DNA of 64,000 nt from Corallium rubrum. Its lineage: Eukaryota > Cnidaria > Anthozoa > Scleralcyonacea > Coralliidae. Below the pieces are notes generated by a model. The model saw only the letters and a list, made by a program, of their open reading frames with translations. It was not told the DNA's origin and made no database searches. Made by a program: the position numbers and the translations under genes. This document shows positions 1 through 13,500 of this stretch, one piece after another. How positions within the stretch are numbered: position 1 is the first letter of the stretch; each line of letters begins with the position of its first letter. Location: NCBI GenBank assembly GCA_964035015.1, contig OZ035997.1, positions 11,447,536 to 11,511,535 on the forward strand, in the 5' to 3' direction.

Positions 1-172
1 CCGTTTACACGATGCCGGTACAATTTGAAAACGGAACAAAATCATGCCGGTATGCATGCAAATATACAGCAATAACATTTCATGTTATTTTTGTGCCAGT
101 ATCGTGTAAACGCAAGGCTTAAACGGTGTGATTTTGTTCCGTTTTCAAATTGTACCGGCATTGTGTAAACGG
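1..172. repeat. Foldback MITE-like element with 44-bp terminal inverted repeats
   Basis: Positions 1-44 are the reverse complement of 129-172 with about one mismatch. Both ends carry the motif ACACRATGCCGGTACAATTT. The 84-bp centre is AT-rich. The element may extend left of the window, so the true terminus and any target duplication cannot be judged. It is a non-coding inverted-repeat element of unassigned superfamily. Confidence 0.75.
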
Positions 173-360
173 GGTCTTAGGAGGCATATGGTTGTTAACA
201 TTAATGACAATATTTTACTATCTATTTTAATTAAATAATCGAATGTTTAATTAAATATATATTGTTAATATTCTTTGTATAATCTAAAAACAATAGTTCC
301 TTTTAAGACATTTTGTAAGCGCATTGAGATTTCTTAAATGCGCCTAAGAACATTATTTAT

Positions 361-366
361 TATTAA

Positions 367-418
<52 letters not shown>
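361..418. repeat. (ATT)n microsatellite
   Basis: About 19 consecutive TTA/ATT trinucleotides with one interruption near the start. It lies in non-coding sequence (173-530) with no other recognisable feature. Confidence 0.95.
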
Positions 419-420
<2 letters not shown>

Positions 421-530
421 TGTATATGCTTATTATTTTGTCCTGATGCAAGTCACACTACTTCTCTCGCCTTTTTAGAGTTTTCTTTTTCCATAAAAAT
501 TTGTTGATCAGAGCAGTTGTATAATAAATC

Positions 531-676
531 TCTTATAAGATGTTTTGGTGTGTTTATATCGCTGTATATTTTTACTCGTTGTTTGTATTTTGACTCGCCT
601 TGAGGGCTGGTCACTGAAATACGGCACAAGTCGTAAAAATTTACAGCGATACTACACACCAAAACATCTAATAAGA
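531..676. repeat. Short inverted-repeat element (about 146 bp)
   Basis: The segment at about 531-568 (core AAGATGTTTTGGTGTGT) is repeated in reverse complement at about 642-676 (core ACACACCAAAACATCT). The arms are about 35 bp with a few mismatches, which is a MITE-like layout. The open frames here are chance frames through the repeat. Confidence 0.65.
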
Positions 677-692
677 TATAAATATATTGTCA

Positions 693-903
693 GTACGGAT
701 ACACGGGCAATATTCGTCTCGCGTCGGCAACGCAATGGTGATGAAATCGTTGCGTTTCCCTCGCGGGGAGAAAATTGCTTGTCCATCGTGCCTCGACGAC
801 GGCAACGCAAAGCTTCCCGCAATCGTTGCGGAAAGTTCAATGCATGCAACGCAACGATTCTGCAATCGTTGCGAAACGGCCAACGTTACGCCCGTGTATC
901 CGT
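693..903. repeat. Inverted-repeat element rich in GCAACG motifs
   Basis: ACGGATACACGGGC at about 694-708 is mirrored by GCCCGTGTATCCGT at 889-902. The interior repeats GCAACGCAA and CGTTGCG and is much more GC-rich than its surroundings. I see no protein homology. A foldback MITE is the simplest reading. Positions 904-1124 show nothing recognisable. Confidence 0.6.
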
Positions 904-1124
904 AGCTTTAGTGTTGAAAGACCAGATCGTGAGAATCACCATTTAAGTTAACTTTGTCATTGACTCACTGAGTTGAGTCCAAGTTGAGTCATTTAAGGTT
1001 AGCGATTTGAATCGAGTCGAGTCCATTCTAATTGTAAAACTGTCGAGTCGCTAAAAATTGCAACTCGGAGGCCGAGTCATTGATGAATTGAGTTGTTAGC
1101 TTTATAGCTCCCCACCCCATCCGA

Positions 1125-1201
1125 GCCTCAGTAGCTCAATGTTAAGCCACTTGTCTAGGTTGTCACTAGAAGATTGCGAGTTCGATATCTGTCTAGGGCT
1201 C
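1125..1201 (+). repeat. tRNA-derived SINE-like or tRNA pseudogene fragment
   Basis: A tRNA-like head is visible: a box A resemblance (TAGCTCAATGTTAA) and a box B resemblance (GAGTTCGATATC). Start and end sequences (GCCTCAG and CTAGGGC) can form an imperfect acceptor stem. The anticodon arm is irregular, so a functional tRNA is unlikely. It differs from the abundant tRNA-like repeat at 32-40 kb. Confidence 0.5.
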
Positions 1202-1367
1202 ATTTTCTGAGAAAACGTCTACCAAATATCCTATCATATCACACCAAACTCTCAAATTAAATCACAATGAACCACATGCATGTATGTACACGGTATGCAT
1301 GGAGTAACTGATTAGAACTCATAAAATGTATTACATGTACTTATATTATTTAATCCTTTTTATCTAG

Positions 1368-1518
1368 CAATGTACGCTCGTGCAAAATTGCGTGGAAAAA
1401 GCAGCAAACGCCAGCAAAAGCTGCTATTATTTTCTGAATTTGGTGAATGAAAAGTGTGGAACCGCATCATCATATTGTGATAAATACAAGCAAAATCTGA
1501 TCAAGGATTGCACAGCAG
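1368..1518 (+). CDS. Intelectin-like gene, cysteine-rich exon A
   Basis: The acceptor TATCTAG precedes 1368 and the donor G|GTAAT follows 1518. The exon translates to about 50 residues beginning QCTLVQNC and ending KDCTAG, with six cysteines. The spacing C-x4-C-x10-C near the start resembles exon B (C-x2-C-x10-C), so the two exons look like duplicates of one small disulphide module. I do not recognise the module as a named domain. Confidence 0.65.
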
Positions 1519-4500
1519 GTAATTAAAAGATATTCACATATTATATCAGTGTAGGAGTGTGGCACTCTTCCAAGAAACTTTTGTCACAAAATTATCGAAT
1601 TAGAGTCTGTAGGTAAACAAATTTAATAATTATATTTTCTTAGTTAAAATGTGTATTTGTTCTTTCCAGCACTAAAGTTGCGAGGCGTATATGCATGGTA
1701 AAAAGCAAATCACGTAATTTCACTGAGTGGAGCCCTGCGCTTATATCGTCGACTCCACTCTCAAAGCTAATTGTTTTATAAAGGAAACAGTTATTACCCA
1801 GTTTTAACTTACTTTTAAGAGAGTTGCCTTGGACAGGCGCAATATATGTTAATAATAATTTCAATGGTTTCATCTAATGGAATATTTGTAAAGAGTGAAG
1901 TAATATCAAAACTGGCCATGACTACATTATTAATATAAATTTCAACTGAAATAAATCTTGTAAAAATAAAAAAAGAATCAGTAATCGTATAAAAAGTAGA
2001 AGAAATGGGGCGAAGTAGAGGAACAAGAAATTTAACAAGATTATAAGAGTGAGTGCCAATGGAAGAAAGTATAGGTCTAAGAGGAACATTTAATTTATGT
2101 ACCTTAGGTAGTCCATATAACACGCCGGGTCGAGAACCGGTTGGTGCTAATGACTTAAAGAGTTCTTCGTCAATAACGTTGGCATTCTTTAGACCGCGGA
2201 GGAAGGTTCTGACTTTATTTTCCCGTTTTAAGGTAGTTTTGTTCGATTAATGACAACCACGCCATTGCCTTTGTCGGGTTTGATGATAAAAATAGAATCA
2301 TCGTTTCGAAGTTGTTTCAGAACTTTGAACTCCTCATCTGAGAAAATAAACGTAGGTCGTGTATAGCTACGAAAACCAGAAAGTGCTATGTCTTTCAACT
2401 TGGTTTTGATGAAATCTTTGTCGCAAGCCAGATTCAGGGCAGATGGTCTCATGTTGTATTTTCCGGTGCATGGAGAAGTTCAAACGGGATCAAAAAGTCA
2501 CAATAGTTCAAGGTCTTAGGTGGAATCGAAGAGTTAAGTCCTTTGGCAAGAACAATCTTTTCTTGGTCAGTCAGCATTCGGTTTGAGTAATTGAAGATGA
2601 CTTTATCAGGATCAATCGTAGACATACTAGAGACGTTGATTATTGGGACAAAATTACTCAAATTCTCAACGACTCCGCTAAATTCGCTCCTATCCATGAA
2701 GATCCCATCAAAACTACCTTAAAACGGGAAAGTCAGAACCTTCCTCCGCGGTCTAAAGAATGCCAACATTATTGACGAAGAACTCTTTAAGTCATTAGCA
2801 CCAACCGGTTCTCGACCCGGCGTGTTATATGGACTACATGTACCTAAGGTACATAAGTTAAATGTTCCTCTTAGACCTATACTCTCTTCCATTGGCACTC
2901 ACTCTTATAATCTTGCTAAATTTTTTGTTCCTCTACTTCGCCCCATTTCTTTTACTTTTTATACGATTACTGATTCTTTTTTATTTTTACAAGATTTATT
3001 TCAGTTGAAATTTGATATTAATAATGTAGTCATGGCCAGTTTTGATATTACTTCACTCTTTACAAATATTCCATTAGATGAAACCATTGAAATTATTATT
3101 AAACAACTTTTCTCGCAGAAAACTCATTTTCAAAACTTCACGCGCGAGCAATTTAGAGAGCTAAATTTAACTGTCAAAAATTGTCACTTTATACTACTAT
3201 TTAATTAAATTGTCACTTTATATTTAACGGGAAATTTTATGAGCAAATTGATGGTGTTGCGATGGGTTCTCCGCTTGGCCCGCTTTTCGCTAACATTTTT
3301 CTGTCCTTTCATGAAACTAATTGGCTTAATGATTGTCCGCCTCAGTTTAAACCTCTGTACTATCGACGCTATGTTGACGATTCCTTTATTCTTTTTCGGT
3401 CTCGCGATCATATTTTACCTTTCCTTAATTACTTGAATTCTCAACATCCCAGTATCCAATTTACACATAAAATTGAAAACAATAACTCACTTTCCTTTCC
3501 TGACATCCAAATTCAACGCTTGAATGGCAAATTTGTAACTTCCGTTTATCGTAAACCAACGTTTACTGGGCTTTTCACAAATTTTGAAAGTTTCATACCA
3601 CTTGTGTGTAAAAAGGGCTTAGTAATGACTTTACTTTTTCGTTATTTTAACATTTCTTCCTCCTACACAATTTTTCACGAAGAACTAGAGAAATTTAAAA
3701 GTATCATGCTTCAAAATGGTTATCCTATCAAATTTTTAGATAGTTGTATTCGCAAATTTCTTGAAAAAATTTTTTGTCCAGCGTCTAAAATTACCATAGC
3801 ACCCAAACGTATCATCTTATTTACACTTCCGTTCACCGGTCAACACTCCCTTCAAATTCGCCAACAAATCGTTAAGCTCTTTGCTTCTGCTTTTCCACAA
3901 ATTCAACTTCGTGTTGCTTTTAAACCTATTAGACGCCTTTCAAGTTTTTTCCGTTTTAAAGATCAAATTCCTTTTGCGTTAAGATCACGCGTAGTTTATA
4001 AATTTAAGTGTCATGACTGTGAGTCATTGTATGTTGGTGAAACCATTCGCCATTTACACACGCGTGCTTCCGAACACATGGGAGTTTCGGCTTACACGCG
4101 AAAGCCTCTTTCTTTGAGTTCCTGGTCTGGAGTTTTAGCACACCACAAAAAAACTGGCCACCCTGTTTCTTTAACAGATTTTTCTATTCTAAGCTCTTCT
4201 TCTTCCAATTTTGAACTCCTTCTTAGAGAAAGTCTGCTTATTAATAAGTTAAATCCTTCACTCAACGCTAAAATCAGTTCTCTTCCTTTAAACTTATTTT
4301 GATTTATACACACGTTTTTCTTTATATTTATCTATACTTGTCTTGACACATAACTGAAAACAATCTATCACACCTGTTACTTCACACTGTAATTTATTAA
4401 CTGTCACTTCTATCCCTCTCTCAGTTACTCATTTCCTGTTATTGTAAATATATTAGCATATAAGTCGAGATAACCTTGTAAATAATTATTCACTCTGAAG

Positions 4501-7500
4501 ATGTTGCAGGATAAGCAACGAAACGTTAGTTTTAATAAAAAATTTGAAATAACTCATGTCTCTTTCAATATGGGGCTTTTTAAAATTATATGCTGGGCTT
4601 TAATATTCCTGACAAGATTACGCTTTCCGCCTGGTTCGTCTATTGCTACGTTTCAGAGGTATCTTCGGAGTTTTGAGTTTGAGAAATCAGTTCAAATACT
4701 CGACGTCGGACTTCACCGGGATTACAAAGCCGTCGTGCATTAAAAAGGCTCGCCTTTGGCTCACCTTTTCAAAAAGCACTCGGACTTTGAAATCATATCC
4801 CGGTAAAGTCCTCCGTTTCGTATTTGAACTATTACATAAAAGAATTTTAATCCCCCAGCTATTTTTGAATATACAAGGCAATACAAGGCAATATAAGATT
4901 AGAAGTAAAAGTGGATATTTTATTTTCAAAAACTAGTGAAAAATTCAAAAGTAAAAAAAGAAAAAGATATTAAGAGAAATTTGAGACTCCGCCCTAGATT
5001 TCGCCGACTTTATAAGGAAGATTTTATTATTTCATCGAGTTGTAACAAAATCATCCTGTCCGAATTGAACCCTAAAGACTCGTCGTCCGGCTTCAACGTG
5101 TTAAGGTTAATTTTTTTTTAAAGTTTTTTAAAATAAACACAACATGGTAAACTCATTTAATATAAAATGTTTTCTTTTGGCTTAGGTTTCTGCAAAGAAT
5201 GTCTGAAAAAAACTGACGCTGCTTATGAAGATTGTCTTAAATATTACCAAACAGCGATTCCTAATTCTTCTAAAAAATCGAAACAAGTTTGCGCTACAAT
5301 GAGAAACGATCTTCGTCAGAAATGCCCCGGAGTTTGCCAAGGTTCGAACACAATATTATATACATGCACATGCACATGCACATGCACATGCACATGCACA
5401 TGCACATGCACATGCACATGCACATGCACATGCACATGCACATGCACGTATACGTATACGTATACGTATACGTATACGTATACGTATACATATATATATA
5501 CATATACATATACATATATTTATTTAAAAACGTCAGAAAAAACATTTCAGAGTGTACTTCAGAAAAAAAATTAAATGTTGAACATAGTTTAGGCAAAAAT
5601 TTACCGATAAACAAAAAAATGCGGATTTAGAGCACTTTTTGACCAAAGGTCAAGATATAGGATATAGTTTGGTACATAAATATAGCGGTGGAAACAATAA
5701 ATCCAAATTTGGAACGTGCTCTTATTCAAAACGAGAAACACCTAAATTTAAAATAAAACTATAGTTTTTTGTGACGTTTCCGAAATGTACTGCATGCATG
5801 CATGCATGCATTTAGCCAAAAAATCAACAAGACAAAAAAGTGAGTCACATCATGCAATCTGTAAAACACATAAAAACAAGTGGTTATAAAGTTTGATTTT
5901 GACGATAACACGTGTGAAAATTAAATACCGTAATGATGCGAATGAGCACCCATTTTTAGTGCAAAGTTTCGCAGAAACTTTGCAGTATTGTGATGGTGGC
6001 GAAAATTCACACGATAGTGTAAACTTTTCCGGGGGGTGTACCAAGTTTAGCGGCATATAAATTGTCGTGCTTGGATGAATAATATCATCGTTTTAATAGG
6101 TACTTTAAAGAGTCTTACTGATAACTAAGACAATTTAGTAAATTATTTGCGGGTATCTCTTGAAAGAGTTAAGTCAAATATTGCATTTTATCTTGAAGTA
6201 TGTCGAGTGTAAAATCAGAATATAATGTTTTCCTCTGGGTGTCTTCCCCCGGTTTGGTTAGAATCTTACTGCGCACGCGCGAAACTAAATTTTAACAGCC
6301 TATGAATCGAACAATATAATGGCGGAGACACAAGAAGGCGCGACCGACAAGCCATAGTGGAAAATCGGACACTTTAGCGAGAGATATCCTGCGGAAGCAT
6401 CGAGCGAAAAATATGTACTGCGGAAATTTTTTGCGGAAGAAAAATGTAAAATAAGACTTGCGGAAATATTTTGCGGAAGAAAATGTGGAAAAATAAAAAA
6501 ATGTGGAGAAATATTTTCAGAAAGTCGAAAGAGAAACGGGCAAATAAACTCGCGCATGCTAAGTCCATGTTAATGATAATTACATTAAGTATTTCCATAA
6601 TTTACTGTATACATGCATACCAGTCTCATTGCAGGCTCTATTTATCGCAATTTCGCGCCCTCAGGTGAGTCAGGTCAAAACTCAAACAGAAATGGCTGAA
6701 ATTCGGATTCCTCAAAATATTTCAGAATCAGGTATGTCTTTATTTATTTGTAATGATTAGATGACTAACATAAAACAAATAAATGTAAATTACCGCCCCG
6801 GCGACCCCGGCCCCCGCAGCCCGAATTATCATTTGCATTTGTAATTTTGCATATTACATATTTGAATATTTACATTTTTACAAATTTCCGGGTAAGTGGC
6901 TGGCTGCTGGCTGGCAGCCTGGTATTTGTGTCACGAAGTAGCCGGATTATTGAGCTTTTTTAAGCAGAATTTTTCCATTTAATACCATTACATAGTCTGC
7001 ATTTCCTGTGGAAAAGAATACAGTGGTAGTCACAGTTGCTTTCAGTGCAATAAGCCATGCCACAATTTTGAACCATGTAGTGTTTATGGACCAGAGGAAG
7101 GCTTTGGAGCACCTGTATTGTGTTCAAGATGTCAAGGTACTTTACTGAAATTAATAGTTTATTTTTTGGCAGCAAGTGTTTGGAGTATTTAATTACATCA
7201 AATATACCTGTATTTTTAAATAAGTCGATATTTTATTTGCAATAGAGCAACCCAATAACAAGGACTCTGATAGCCAAGAAAAGCAATCCAAGAAACAAAG
7301 CAGTATGCTGAGTTTCTTTAGTAAAACAATGACAACATCAAACAAAAAAAGGTCTTTATCACCATTGCCTTTTGCACCAAACAAGAAAACTAGAACAATT
7401 AATTCAGTGAAACGTCCACCCTCAAAGGATCCTAGTATATGTCTAACTTGTTTCAAGTAAGTTTTCCTAATTACTTAAATATTATATATCAATTTATCAA

Positions 7501-10500
7501 ATTATTTCTTAATTATCCAACTTGCAAACTTTTCAACACACCCCATGTAAATATGTAATGTGCATGATCATTACCTATTTTATAGCAATGATAAAACCAT
7601 GAACCCTTTCAAATATTATTTATGTCGAAGTGACAAAAATACAAAGCAACGCCATATCGAAACGTCCCACGGTACAAACAGTGGTGATGTTCTGTTTGCC
7701 AAGATTGACCAGTTTGAGGCAAAAGAAGGTCTACATTTCTATAAGATGGCATGTGAAAAAAAGAAAACAAAGATAAGCCAACAACAAAGCTGTCTGCTAG
7801 CAGTGGTCTGTCACCAGATTGCGATAGTGAAACTGAAGAAAATCCATTGGAAGATAAACTTCCTAGCAAATCTAAAATCCTTGAAGAGGAGCAAGACAAA
7901 TGTGCAGACAACAGTACAATCGAAGTAAAGCTGGATACTGTTATAGACATGCTGAAGAACTTGTCTACTAAGATGGGTCAAACCAAGCCACCTGTCCCTG
8001 AGTTGTCCCTTGTTGTAAAAGAACTCTCCATGGATAAAGACACACAAATTGAATGGAGTTCAATTGACAATATAATTGACCTGACAGAGAAAATTCCAAC
8101 TATAAGATTCTTTGCCAGTGATTCCAGTGAAGATAGCACAAAAGGTTGTGTTCGTTGCCAGACATGTTTTGAGTATCTTTGTACGCGAGATGGCAGGATT
8201 AGCAGATTGAAGAAACAGGATGAATGCCATGCCACAGAAGCGCATGTTAAAAAGTGAGTTATTTTAGCAGTGTCATGAAAAATTCAAACGTTCTTTACAG
8301 TATGTCAACCATTGTGTGCGTGTATCTCTGTTTAGGTGTGGAAACAACATATCCACAGGTCTATTTTTGGAAGATGATGATGTTTGTAAAATTGTAGAAG
8401 GCAAAAATGGGTTCTGGTATACGCTAAAGAATCGAATTAGGAATCATCTTGGGTGCACTGGAGACAATGCTAAGACTCATATTGAAGCCCTTAAGGTACA
8501 GATTAAAGTTTGGGCATATGTTTTGTAAATGCACATTAAGTAAGAATCGTGCTTATTTTAGTAACACAATTACTGCACATTTGGTTATTATTTTAGGCAA
8601 AGCATTCAAAGAATATCTTGGAGAAAAGAGGGTTGAGTGTGACAAAGAATCTTGTCAAGGTTGCCCTTTCTGTTCTCAAATCAAAATGTGCTGCTAAACA
8701 TTTTGAGACACAGGTAGCTGCTCACGTTTCAACAGGCTCAGATATGGGCGAAATTGGTCATGGCCGCAAACAGTTCAATGACATTTTGAGGGCAGTTGAG
8801 GTATATCTTGATAGAGAGATTGAGAATTACCTTTTAACCCCTCTTAAGAATACAATGCTGTCACCACATTTCTGTGGTCTAGCAGATAAATCCACAGTCC
8901 ATCGAGTCACGAATCAATGTGTAATCATTAGCACCATGGTGGATGGTATTAAAACAGCAATTGCGGTACAAGCACCAGCTGTCTACCACAATGCTGATGA
9001 AGATGAGTCCACAGCGGCTGTCACTGGTGCTAATGCTCCGGAATTGGCAGACTCTATGTTTCAAGCAATAACCACAGCATATCCCAAATTGGCGGGCAAG
9101 CTTGAACACTCCTGGCAGGGAAGTGTACTTGATGGCCAGTACCAAGCCAAGGGATTTGCTGAAAAGCTAAAGGACCTGCTGAAGAAACCGACGTCAGAAT
9201 TTTTTAGTGTTGTTTGGGATCCACCACACTGGGTAAACCTTGCCATTGAGGACGTGATTGATGGGAAAATTGGTATATCCAAAGAATTTTTGAAACGCTT
9301 GATAGGTATGTAACATATATAGCTCATAAAGACAAAGAAAATTTAAGTTATTTAACATTACTAAATACCAATTACACTGTGTTTAAACTTCATAGGGAGA
9401 ACTGCAACTATCCATAAAATGTTTCAAAGAGGCAAAGCTCTAGCTGAAGCCAGAAGTAAGGCAGAAAAAATGAAGAGCTACCTGTACCTAACAAGCAGAA
9501 CATGTGCGACACGATTTACCACATCCCAAGTACACGAGTTCAGAAAACTTCTCTCCTCAATTCATGTTTACATGGCAACATACAGAGAGATGCATCATCA
9601 TGACAGTGAATTTGAAGTACGACAGTGGGAAATCTGTGGGCAGGATTTCATTGCAGATCTTTGTGGCAGTGTTGATGTCCTTACACCTGCTATAACGTAT
9701 CTGGTTGGTCTGCAAAACCTCCAGGTACCGATATGGAAAGCTGTGGTTTGGTACCCAAAAGTTGAAGCTCATTTAAAGAAACTTGGTGATTTATCTATCG
9801 ATTGTCCTCCGGAGAGCTGTGTGCATTTGAATGCTAACATCGCAGATATCAAAGAATTTAAATTCCATGACCAAGAGTTAGTTGACGGCTGGTTACTAGT
9901 GGGACGTGAAAATAACCAAACTGAAGAGGGAAGGATAGAACTCTTGAACTGGGAGAGTCGGCAACTAAAAGACGTCGAAAACGATCTTCAGCAATTGGCA
10001 AAAGATGTGTCTGCTTCTTTGCATGGTCGCCAGGAGAAGTGCCTGTCAAGTCTTCAGTCCACTCTTACATGTATGGACATAGATAGCATATTGAATCTCT
10101 TGGTGGGGAACCGTAACCAGAATGGCTTTCCATCACTTACAAGGGAAGATGAATTTGTAAAGTATGGAAAAGAAGAGTTCAGTAAATTTTACGCCTATAT
10201 GTGCTCCTTGCCGCATGTGAAAGAATTGGCTGAGAATCACTGCACTGAACTGAAACTAAGAGAAGTCTATTGTGACGAAATATTATCGAAGCTGAAAAAC
10301 ACGTTGAAAGTGATTCTGTGGACTCCCCGATATGTGGAAATACTCTCTAGATGGCTGCTCTTCATTGACGTCGCGAAGAATGGCCAAGTAATGTCCCCCT
10401 TCTGCACTTATCCTTTTAATGTATCAACAAGTATCCACTTACAGTAGTGTTTCTATTTTTATAAAGATAAAAGAGAAGAGCCTTGAAAATGTGAAAGATA

Positions 10501-13500
10501 ATATAATCAAGCTGATGAAGTTTGAGAGATTAACGTCATTTTACCTCCCGCAATCCTTTTACCTAGAGAATCTATACAGAGCTACGTTTCTTGTTCATAT
10601 GACTGAGCCGAAGACTTATTTGGTCAGAGTTGACGAACGTGAAGTCTATAGGTACAGAACATAGTATAAAATATAATACCTTCACTTTTAATGCCTAAAT
10701 TTGAAGTGTATTGGCCATGGATTATTTTTCTATTCTAGATCGTTCTATACTGATCCCGTGCAGTCAGAATTGCTGGGCGTGGAAATGAGCATTGCCATCG
10801 ACATTGGTTTAGCACTTGGATCGACGGAGTCCATAGTGGAATCGTTATATTCAGTGATGAAGTCGCAGTCTATGCCTGGGGGCCAAGACAATAGCACGTT
10901 GGCTTTAAGGTGCTGTATATATGTTCTTGTCGTTCAATGATTCTTTTACTTGCCCCACATATGAAGTGGCTGTCTCTCAATTCTTATCTAGAATCCTAAT
11001 AATTATACTGTCTGTTAATTCTAGAACAAAGATTGACTGGTTAATTCCTGAAGTCCAACAAGCAGATAGGGTTGTTACCGGTGCTGCCAACTTGTACCTT
11101 GATGGCGACAAAACCCAGCGCCTTCCAAAGCATCGTTTGCCAATATTAGGTGCAAAAGCGACCTATGGCAGTGGCAAAGATTTTGGGAAGGTTTTGGCAA
11201 GGAAGACTGCTGAACCAGTCAGATTGTCTTTTCTTTTATAGTGATGCTACTGTACAATACTACCTAGTAGAAATAACACATATAAAATTCATTTGGCTCA
11301 TTTTTTCCACACGGGCATAATGTATATAATTGTTGTCTTATACATTTGAGAAATTTAAATATTTATTTTTCAATGGATGTATGGAAACTAGACTTTAAAC
11401 CCTGAACTCAGTATATATGCGTTCTTTAAAGTAACAGGAGGTATTAATAGAGTTCTATCCCACGTTTTTAATAACACCTTCTGACGTAGTGACATTCTGT
11501 TACTGTAAAGCCTTTTACAGACAAACACGTTTTCTATGACAAATTTTTTTGCTCGTATGTAAGACTAAGACTTGTAAAATATTCCCAAGGTTGTCAAGTA
11601 CTCAAGTGCACTTTTGCTTTAAACCTTTACACATGAGCAAATACAACTCCTGAACTCCCCAAGTCAAAAACTTGTTCGTCTGTAAGTCTTTAAAATTATA
11701 TGTTAACGAAAGATTTTAGGTTTAGCCTTCTGAAGTCAGCTTAACTGCTGAAGCTGGTTAATATATAATTTTTGCATAAAACTATTTAAGTATGAACGCT
11801 TCTGCTAAATGATGAGTGTGCTTTTAATGTTTTATGATTGTTTGTATGACTGTAAATTTAGCTTACTTGTGTTTTGTCTGCTGTTACAAGTTATCTAACA
11901 CATGATGACGAGAGACTGAGGGTAACTACTAACAGTACATCAGGTGTTTAGTTCGCTGTAACTTTCCTTTAATAGTAATATAATATAAGAGGTGTGACAA
12001 ACTGTTTTAACTTAATCATTCACTGTCATCTGAATTGAAAAATTCCTTTGGCTTTGTGCCTTTGTCGTTTATATGAGGTTTTGAGTGGAACTAATCAACT
12101 AAAAACCTATGTGTAGTGAAAATTGGCCTTACTCATATTAAGCTACCCATTCTACCGGCTTTTGCCCAAACGGTCCAAGTCTTCTGGGGCTCGACGTGAG
12201 ACTGCGGACGCCTCCAAAGTGGTCGGAGGTTTTGCGGAAGCCTCCAGCGGTTGAATTGCGGAAACCTCCTGCGGAAGAAAAGACCTACTTTCCACTATGG
12301 ACTAGAGGTATGATATATTTAGCCGTTCAGGTATGATGAACGAAGGGTAACGATAAACTCAGTTGTGGGCTGGTGTGATTCTGTCCACAATCGTCGTCTT
12401 TTGTTGTGGTCGTTTGTGTTGCCGTTTTTAACATTAAAATAATCTGTATCACATTTCAGCTTCAGGGAGAGGTTTAGTTTTAATTTTCATCCTTTTTTCT
12501 TCTGTTCACGGTTTGGTGATTTAAGCTTGCTGATTTCCAAAACTTTATACACGATTTATATTTTCATACTATAAAGGCCTATGACAAAATTACAATTTAA
12601 TCACAAACGACGTGTTTCCCAAGGATACGCAGATACGTTGTATAAAGGCCAGTTTGTGTAGTGTCTATTCTCAAGCCGTAGCCAGTTTTTCTTTGCCAAC
12701 ATTTATATAAAGTATTAAATGTGTATTTAAATAATCAGCGCTTGAGAAGTCGGCTGTTTGCATGTATCATGTCCCTGTACTTTAGTAATATCATACAACA
12801 TTTATAATAATGGCTCTGTCGAACTTATTTAATACAAATGCCTTAAGGGTTACAGATGCGGTATTTTTTATGAAATTTCAATTGATGTTGAAATAACAGT
12901 TATACAAGTTGATCAGCCAGTTTACAATTTACACATTGTTGGAATTTATCGCTCAAAATCGAAAGTAAAGATTACTAAATTAATTGATGCATTAAAATTC
13001 CTTCATGAGAATATTTTAAAACATTGTGATACCCCTGTTATTATGCTTGGTGATTTTAATATAAATTTAATTGAAAATTCCTCTGAGAAAAAAGCTCTTT
13101 CTAAATATCTTAGTGAACAAGAACATTATGCACAGTTTGTTAATGAAGTAACTGACTATAAAACTCAAATTGATCATATTTACACAAATATTCCTCATAG
13201 AATTTGCTGTAGTGGTGCTCTTGAATCTTACTTTAGTGATCATAAACCTATCTCTGCATCTGTGGCATGATTCATTTACTTAAAATATGATAAATTAACA
13301 AAAAAAGGTACATAGTACATAAGAGAGCAATTAAATACCATAGAGTGAACAGTACATGTATACTAAACAGTATTTAAAAATTCCTAAAATTTATTTGTCA
13401 ATCGTTTTCTCCAAATACAAACAAGTCACCTCAACCACTTCCCCGGCCAAGTGGCAGGGGTAAAGAAACAACTATTGGATAGGGGACTGTAGGCTGAACT

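Larger units (their letters stand above)
2698..4560 (+). mobile_element. Penelope-like retroelement (RT plus GIY-YIG endonuclease), plus orientation
   Basis: Plus-strand copy, head-to-head with the fragment at 1818-2700. The first ORF (2822-3208) covers the upstream RT motifs. The second (3262-4302) has GSPLGPLFANIFLS, the catalytic YRRYVDDSF, and a C-terminal GIY-YIG-type nuclease with LYVGETIRHLHTRASEH. A small frame break around 3195-3240 separates them, so the copy is not intact. Penelope-like elements use this RT-nuclease pair for target-primed insertion. The copy lies in the first intron of the lectin-like gene. Its untranslated tail (4303-4560) includes a hammerhead-like motif. Confidence 0.88.
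6352..12300 (+). mobile_element. Possible transposon boundaries around the transposase-derived gene
   Basis: CCATAGTGGAAA at 6352-6363 is mirrored by TTTCCACTATGG at 12289-12300, and both ends are rich in the short motif TGCGGAA. The pair brackets the ten-exon gene at 6692-11241. Short terminal repeats with subterminal motifs suit a hAT-type DNA transposon. No convincing 8-bp target duplication flanks the ends, so the boundary call is tentative. Confidence 0.4.

Noticed and set aside
545-946. 133-codon frame on the plus strand
   Set aside because: Runs through two inverted-repeat elements; frames on both strands are equally open and show no homology.
5167-5574. 135-codon open frame as a complete protein
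   Set aside because: Only the part between acceptor 5185 and donor 5342 has coding character; the rest is microsatellite.
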